Of a DNA stretch of 64,000 nt, positions 61,112 through 64,000 are shown piece by piece. Source of the DNA: Dyadobacter luteus. Lineage in GTDB: Bacteria > Bacteroidota > Bacteroidia > Cytophagales > Spirosomataceae. The translations under genes were made by a program, and so were the position numbers. The notes below the pieces were generated by a model that saw only the letters and a list, made by a program, of their open reading frames with translations, did not search any database and had not been told where the DNA came from. The stretch is taken from the NCBI RefSeq assembly GCF_003383615.1, contig NZ_QNUL01000016.1, forward strand, positions 1 to 64,000. The letters are read 5' to 3'. Every line of letters starts with the position of its first letter. Within the stretch, counting starts at the first letter, position 1.

Positions 61112-61858
61112 CTAACGCCCCATTTCGCGAAGCAGTTTATTGGAGAATAAAAACTCTTTTAGCTCTGCTACATTGGTCTGAGTGATATCACCGCTTTTTC
61201 CTTCCCAGAGTTTGTGTCCCTGATACAGGAAGATGATGTTGTCACCAATTTCCAGCACCGAATTCATATCATGCGTGATAATGATTGTGGTAATTCCATA
61301 CTCTTCCGTAATTTCTTTGATTAGTTCATCAATTTTAACGGATGTCAGCGGATCTAACCCTGAGTTAGGTTCATCGCAAAACAGATACATCGGATTCATG
61401 ACAATGGCTCTGGCAATGCCCACCCGCTTTTTCATTCCACCGCTGATTTCCGAAGGCATTTTTTTCGCTGCCGCATCCAGTCCTACCCGCTGCAGGCAAA
61501 AAGCAACCCTATCCCGCTTTTCACTTTCTGATTGATCTGTAAGCATATCCAATGGAAAACGGACATTTTCCTCAACCGTTTTAGAATCAAACAATGCACC
61601 TCCCTGGAAAAGTACGCCCATCTCTCTTCTTATCGACTGCTGTGTATCTTTATCGCTGTTATAAAAATCCCTGCCGTTATATAATACATGACCTGAATCC
61701 GGCTTTACCAAACCGATCATACATTTGAGTAAAACACTTTTTCCTGTCCCGCTTCCACCAATGATCAGGTTTGTCTGGCCCTTTTCAAACGAAGATGTAA
61801 TTCCTTTCAGGACCTCCTTTCCACTGAAGGCTTTCTCTATACCTTTTATTTCAATCAT
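61112..61858 (-). CDS. MlaF-like ABC transporter ATP-binding protein
   Basis: A 248-residue ABC ATPase: GGSGTGKSVLLK (Walker A, near residues 35-46), EISGGMKKRVGIARAI (signature) and YLFCDEPNSGLDP (Walker B). The SGGMKKRVG variant and DEPNSGLDP are typical of MlaF/MCE-type importers for lipids. It is encoded 46 bases after the MlaE-like permease. The MCE substrate-binding protein MlaD is not next to it. Confidence 0.9.
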   Translation of the reverse strand: MIEIKGIEKAFSGKEVLKGITSSFEKGQTNLIIGGSGTGKSVLLKCMIGLVKPDSGHVLYNGRDFYNSDKDTQQSIRREMGVLFQGGALFDSKTVEENVRFPLDMLTDQSESEKRDRVAFCLQRVGLDAAAKKMPSEISGGMKKRVGIARAIVMNPMYLFCDEPNSGLDPLTSVKIDELIKEITEEYGITTIIITHDMNSVLEIGDNIIFLYQGHKLWEGKSGDITQTNVAELKEFLFSNKLLREMGR

Positions 61859-61904
61859 GTTCTTTTAAAATTGTTGTTAGCAGATTTTTTACAGCTAACC
61901 TCAT

Positions 61905-62633
61905 TTACAACAGTAACTGTGCAAGCAGGTAATCTGCGATCAGAATGGAAATACAACTATTCGTCACTGCACCTGTACTCGCTTTACCTACCTCCAATGC
62001 CCCACCAGACGTGAAATAACCCTGATAAGAAGAAATGGTCGCGATCAGGAAACCGAATACAAATGGCTTTACACACATAAAAAAGATATTATAGGGAACG
62101 AACGAATCTCTGATCCCCGCCAGATAATCTTTTTCCGTAATAACACCTGTGAGTGTACCGGCAAGGTACCCGCCAAAAATCCCCAGAAACGCTGCAAAAA
62201 TCACGAGCATAGGGAATGTAAACATGGCTGCGAGTACTTTCGGAAGCACCAGATAAGAAGAAGAATTGATTCCCATTACTTCGAGCGCATCGATCTGTTC
62301 AGTAATACGCATGGTTCCCAGTTCACTGGCGATATTGGAACCTACTTTGCCGGCCAGTACGATACAGGTAATGGTAGGAGCCAGTTCGAGAAGTTGCATA
62401 TCCCGAACGATAAGAGCCACCGTGGAAACAGGAATGATAGGACTTACAAGATTATACGCAGTTTGAATACAGGAAACAGCACCTATGAAGGTAGAAACGA
62501 TAGCGACAATGAAAATTGAACTTACGCCAATACCTACACACTCTTCAATAAAACGCCGCCAGTAAACAGATAATTTTTCCCCTTTGCCAAATAACGATCC
62601 TAAAAAAATGAAGTATTTACCGATTACAGACAT
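61905..62633 (-). CDS. MlaE-like ABC transporter permease
   Basis: A 242-residue MlaE-family permease with about five or six membrane helices. Family segments are VSTFIGAVSCIQTAYNL, ITCIVLAGKVGSNIASELGTMRITEQIDALEVMGIN in parts, and TGAVTNSCISILIADYLL. With MlaF it would move phospholipids between the inner and outer membranes. It is transcribed ahead of mlaF; no MCE-domain gene follows. Confidence 0.93.
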   Translation of the reverse strand: MSVIGKYFIFLGSLFGKGEKLSVYWRRFIEECVGIGVSSIFIVAIVSTFIGAVSCIQTAYNLVSPIIPVSTVALIVRDMQLLELAPTITCIVLAGKVGSNIASELGTMRITEQIDALEVMGINSSSYLVLPKVLAAMFTFPMLVIFAAFLGIFGGYLAGTLTGVITEKDYLAGIRDSFVPYNIFFMCVKPFVFGFLIATISSYQGYFTSGGALEVGKASTGAVTNSCISILIADYLLAQLLL

Positions 62634-62695
62634 AATATCTTAATTGTATTCAATATTTTCGGGAAAATTAGGCAAAAAAAGAAGTAAAGAGAAAA

Positions 62696-63406
62696 ATGAA
62701 TCCATTAGTAGTCGTAACCGGAGGGACAAAAGGAATTGGAAGAGCTATCGTTGAGCGATTTCTGAAAGGAAAATGTGATGTAATTACCTGTGCAAGAAAC
62801 AATAAGGATCTTTCCTCTCTACAACAGGAAATGAATAACCTGTACACTGAATCCCAATTGTTTTATAAAACTGCTGATATGTCGGTTAGGGAGGAAGTCA
62901 ATGGCTTCGTTGCTTTCATACAATCCATGAACCGACCGGTAATGGTCCTCATTAACAATACAGGAGTATTTATTCCGGGGCAGATTCACAATGAAGAAGA
63001 AGGTACACTGGAGAAAATGATTGAAACCAATGTTTACAGTGCCTATCATCTCACGCGTGGAATTATTGGCGGGATGATGGAACAGAAAAAGGGACATGTT
63101 TTCAACATATGTTCTACAGCTAGCATTACAGCATATACTAATGGCGGATCTTACTGTATTTCCAAATTCGCGCTCTTAGGTATGACAAAGGTGTTACGGG
63201 AAGAAATGAAACCTTACCAGATAAAAGTAACGGCTGTAATTCCAGGCGCAACTTATACAGACAGCTGGCAGGGAACCGATCTTCCTCAGGAGAGATTTAT
63301 GGACTCGCAAGATGTAGCAGAAAGCATCTGGGCAGCTCATTCACTTTCTCCAAGGTCTGTAATTGAGGAAATCCTGATACGTCCGCAATTAGGAGATTTA
63401 GATTGA
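62696..63406 (+). CDS. Short-chain dehydrogenase/reductase
   Basis: A 236-residue classical SDR: TGGTKGIG (residues 8-15, NAD(P) binding), NNTGVF (a variant of NNAG), and the catalytic Tyr-x3-Lys at Y153/K157 (YCISKFALLG). A catalytic Ser lies in CSTASITAY. The substrate is unknown. It is divergent from mlaE and 72 bases ahead of the ROK kinase gene. Confidence 0.9.
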   Translation: MNPLVVVTGGTKGIGRAIVERFLKGKCDVITCARNNKDLSSLQQEMNNLYTESQLFYKTADMSVREEVNGFVAFIQSMNRPVMVLINNTGVFIPGQIHNEEEGTLEKMIETNVYSAYHLTRGIIGGMMEQKKGHVFNICSTASITAYTNGGSYCISKFALLGMTKVLREEMKPYQIKVTAVIPGATYTDSWQGTDLPQERFMDSQDVAESIWAAHSLSPRSVIEEILIRPQLGDLD

Positions 63407-63478
63407 TTTGTAAACAATAAGGCATTTTTGCTAAATTGCGGCATTTTTAAAATTATTTATTAAACCCATATTGATTTC

Positions 63479-64000
63479 ATGGAACAGTACCTCGGTATAG
63501 ACGTGGGCGGCACCAACGTAAAAATGGGGATCGTTGATGCTACGGACGGAAGAATATCCAATTTTTACAGCCACGATACCGCTAGTTGGCGAAGTTCAGG
63601 CCACTTTATTGAAAGACTGGGCGATGCGATCGCATTACAACTGGTTGAATATCCGGAAGTAAAAAAAGTCGGAATAGGTGTTCCTGGCCTTACCAACAGA
63701 GCCCGCACAACACTGATTGAGATTACAGCTATTCCTGAAATTGATGGAATTACAATTGTTCCTGATTTAAAGAAACGTTTCCCGAATCATGACTTCTTCC
63801 TGGAAAATGACGCAAATGCTGCGGCACTGGGAGAATATTATTTCGGCGAAGATAAACTACCTGAGGATTACATATTTGTAACGCTTGGAACAGGTATCGG
63901 CGGAGCTGCTATTATTGATAAAAAGGTGTTCAAAGGTGGCGGCGGAAACGCTATGGAGCCAGGACACGTTCCTTCCAAACATGGAAAAGTATTGGAAAGA
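63479..64000 (+). CDS. ROK family sugar kinase, partial (5' end)
   Basis: The first 174 codons of a ROK-family protein, running off the window edge. The ATP-binding LGIDVGGTNVKMGIVD is at residues 5-20, followed by IGVPGLTNRA, LENDANAAALGEYYFG and TLGTGIGGAAII, with MEPGHV matching the ROK ExGH element. The zinc-binding CxCGxxGC motif would lie beyond the end. Likely a glucokinase or N-acetyl-sugar kinase; the substrate cannot be told from this part. Confidence 0.9.
   Translation, partial: MEQYLGIDVGGTNVKMGIVDATDGRISNFYSHDTASWRSSGHFIERLGDAIALQLVEYPEVKKVGIGVPGLTNRARTTLIEITAIPEIDGITIVPDLKKRFPNHDFFLENDANAAALGEYYFGEDKLPEDYIFVTLGTGIGGAAIIDKKVFKGGGGNAMEPGHVPSKHGKVLER

Noticed and set aside
1..64000. 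CRISPR arrays, insertion sequences, integrases, phage genes or toxin-antitoxin pairs
   Set aside because: No repeated spacer array, transposase, integrase or paired small toxin genes could be recognised in any frame.

Overview
The window is about 64 kb of chromosomal DNA from a Bacteroidota bacterium, most likely order Cytophagales and possibly Dyadobacter-like; the genus is inference from gene content and protein style only. The evidence for the phylum is: proteins with type IX secretion (T9SS) sorting domains, a PorT-like gene beside ubiE/menE-type methyltransferase DNA, an ExbB-ExbD-ExbD-TonB operon, a short NuoG, RecO/RecJ/GcvP of the expected types, and many TAnnTTTG promoter boxes (the Bacteroidota primary sigma-factor -7 element) placed just upstream of genes.

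Layout. 1-8.4 kb (minus strand): nuoA-nuoJ, the respiratory NADH:quinone oxidoreductase operon; a diverged CCTTCGACT/CTCAGGATGAC-type intergenic repeat follows nuoJ where nuoK would be expected. 8.5-14.0 kb: two paralogous secreted SGNH/sialate O-acetylesterase-like proteins with T9SS sorting domains, one with about eight Ig-like repeats. 14.1-15.7 kb: adk-obg. 16-20.5 kb: a membrane glycosyltransferase-like protein, then a secreted protein divergent from a histidine kinase that has no response regulator beside it. 20.6-35.5 kb: valS, gcvP, a membrane metallophosphoesterase, AlgH-like protein, gamma-carbonic anhydrase, DedA, an ABC-F ATPase, and an FGE-like/Gfo-Idh-MocA pair, interleaved with small conserved proteins. 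35.5-39 kb: batD-aroC-apbE operon. 39.4-45.4 kb: exbB-exbD-exbD-tonB-small membrane protein-PstS-like lipoprotein-TPR protein, one co-directional unit. 46-52.6 kb: gatC, a ruvX-def-nitrilase operon, recJ, lptB, a cysteine-rich microprotein shorter than usual gene-calling limits, a secreted protein, recO. 52.8-58.6 kb: a long PurF-like amidotransferase, secreted and outer-membrane proteins, a stand-alone PD-(D/E)XK nuclease, ubiE, porT and tRNA-Val(UAC). 58.8-64 kb: a TetR regulator, a flippase, mlaF/mlaE, an SDR enzyme and the start of a ROK kinase.

The genes are mostly housekeeping. No CRISPR array, insertion sequence, prophage, integrase or toxin-antitoxin pair was seen. The clearest second looks are the TonB/PstS/TPR operon, the cysteine-rich microprotein with a full promoter, the stand-alone nuclease, the tandem esterases, the apparently leaderless recJ and a perfect 30-bp inverted repeat acting as a shared terminator.
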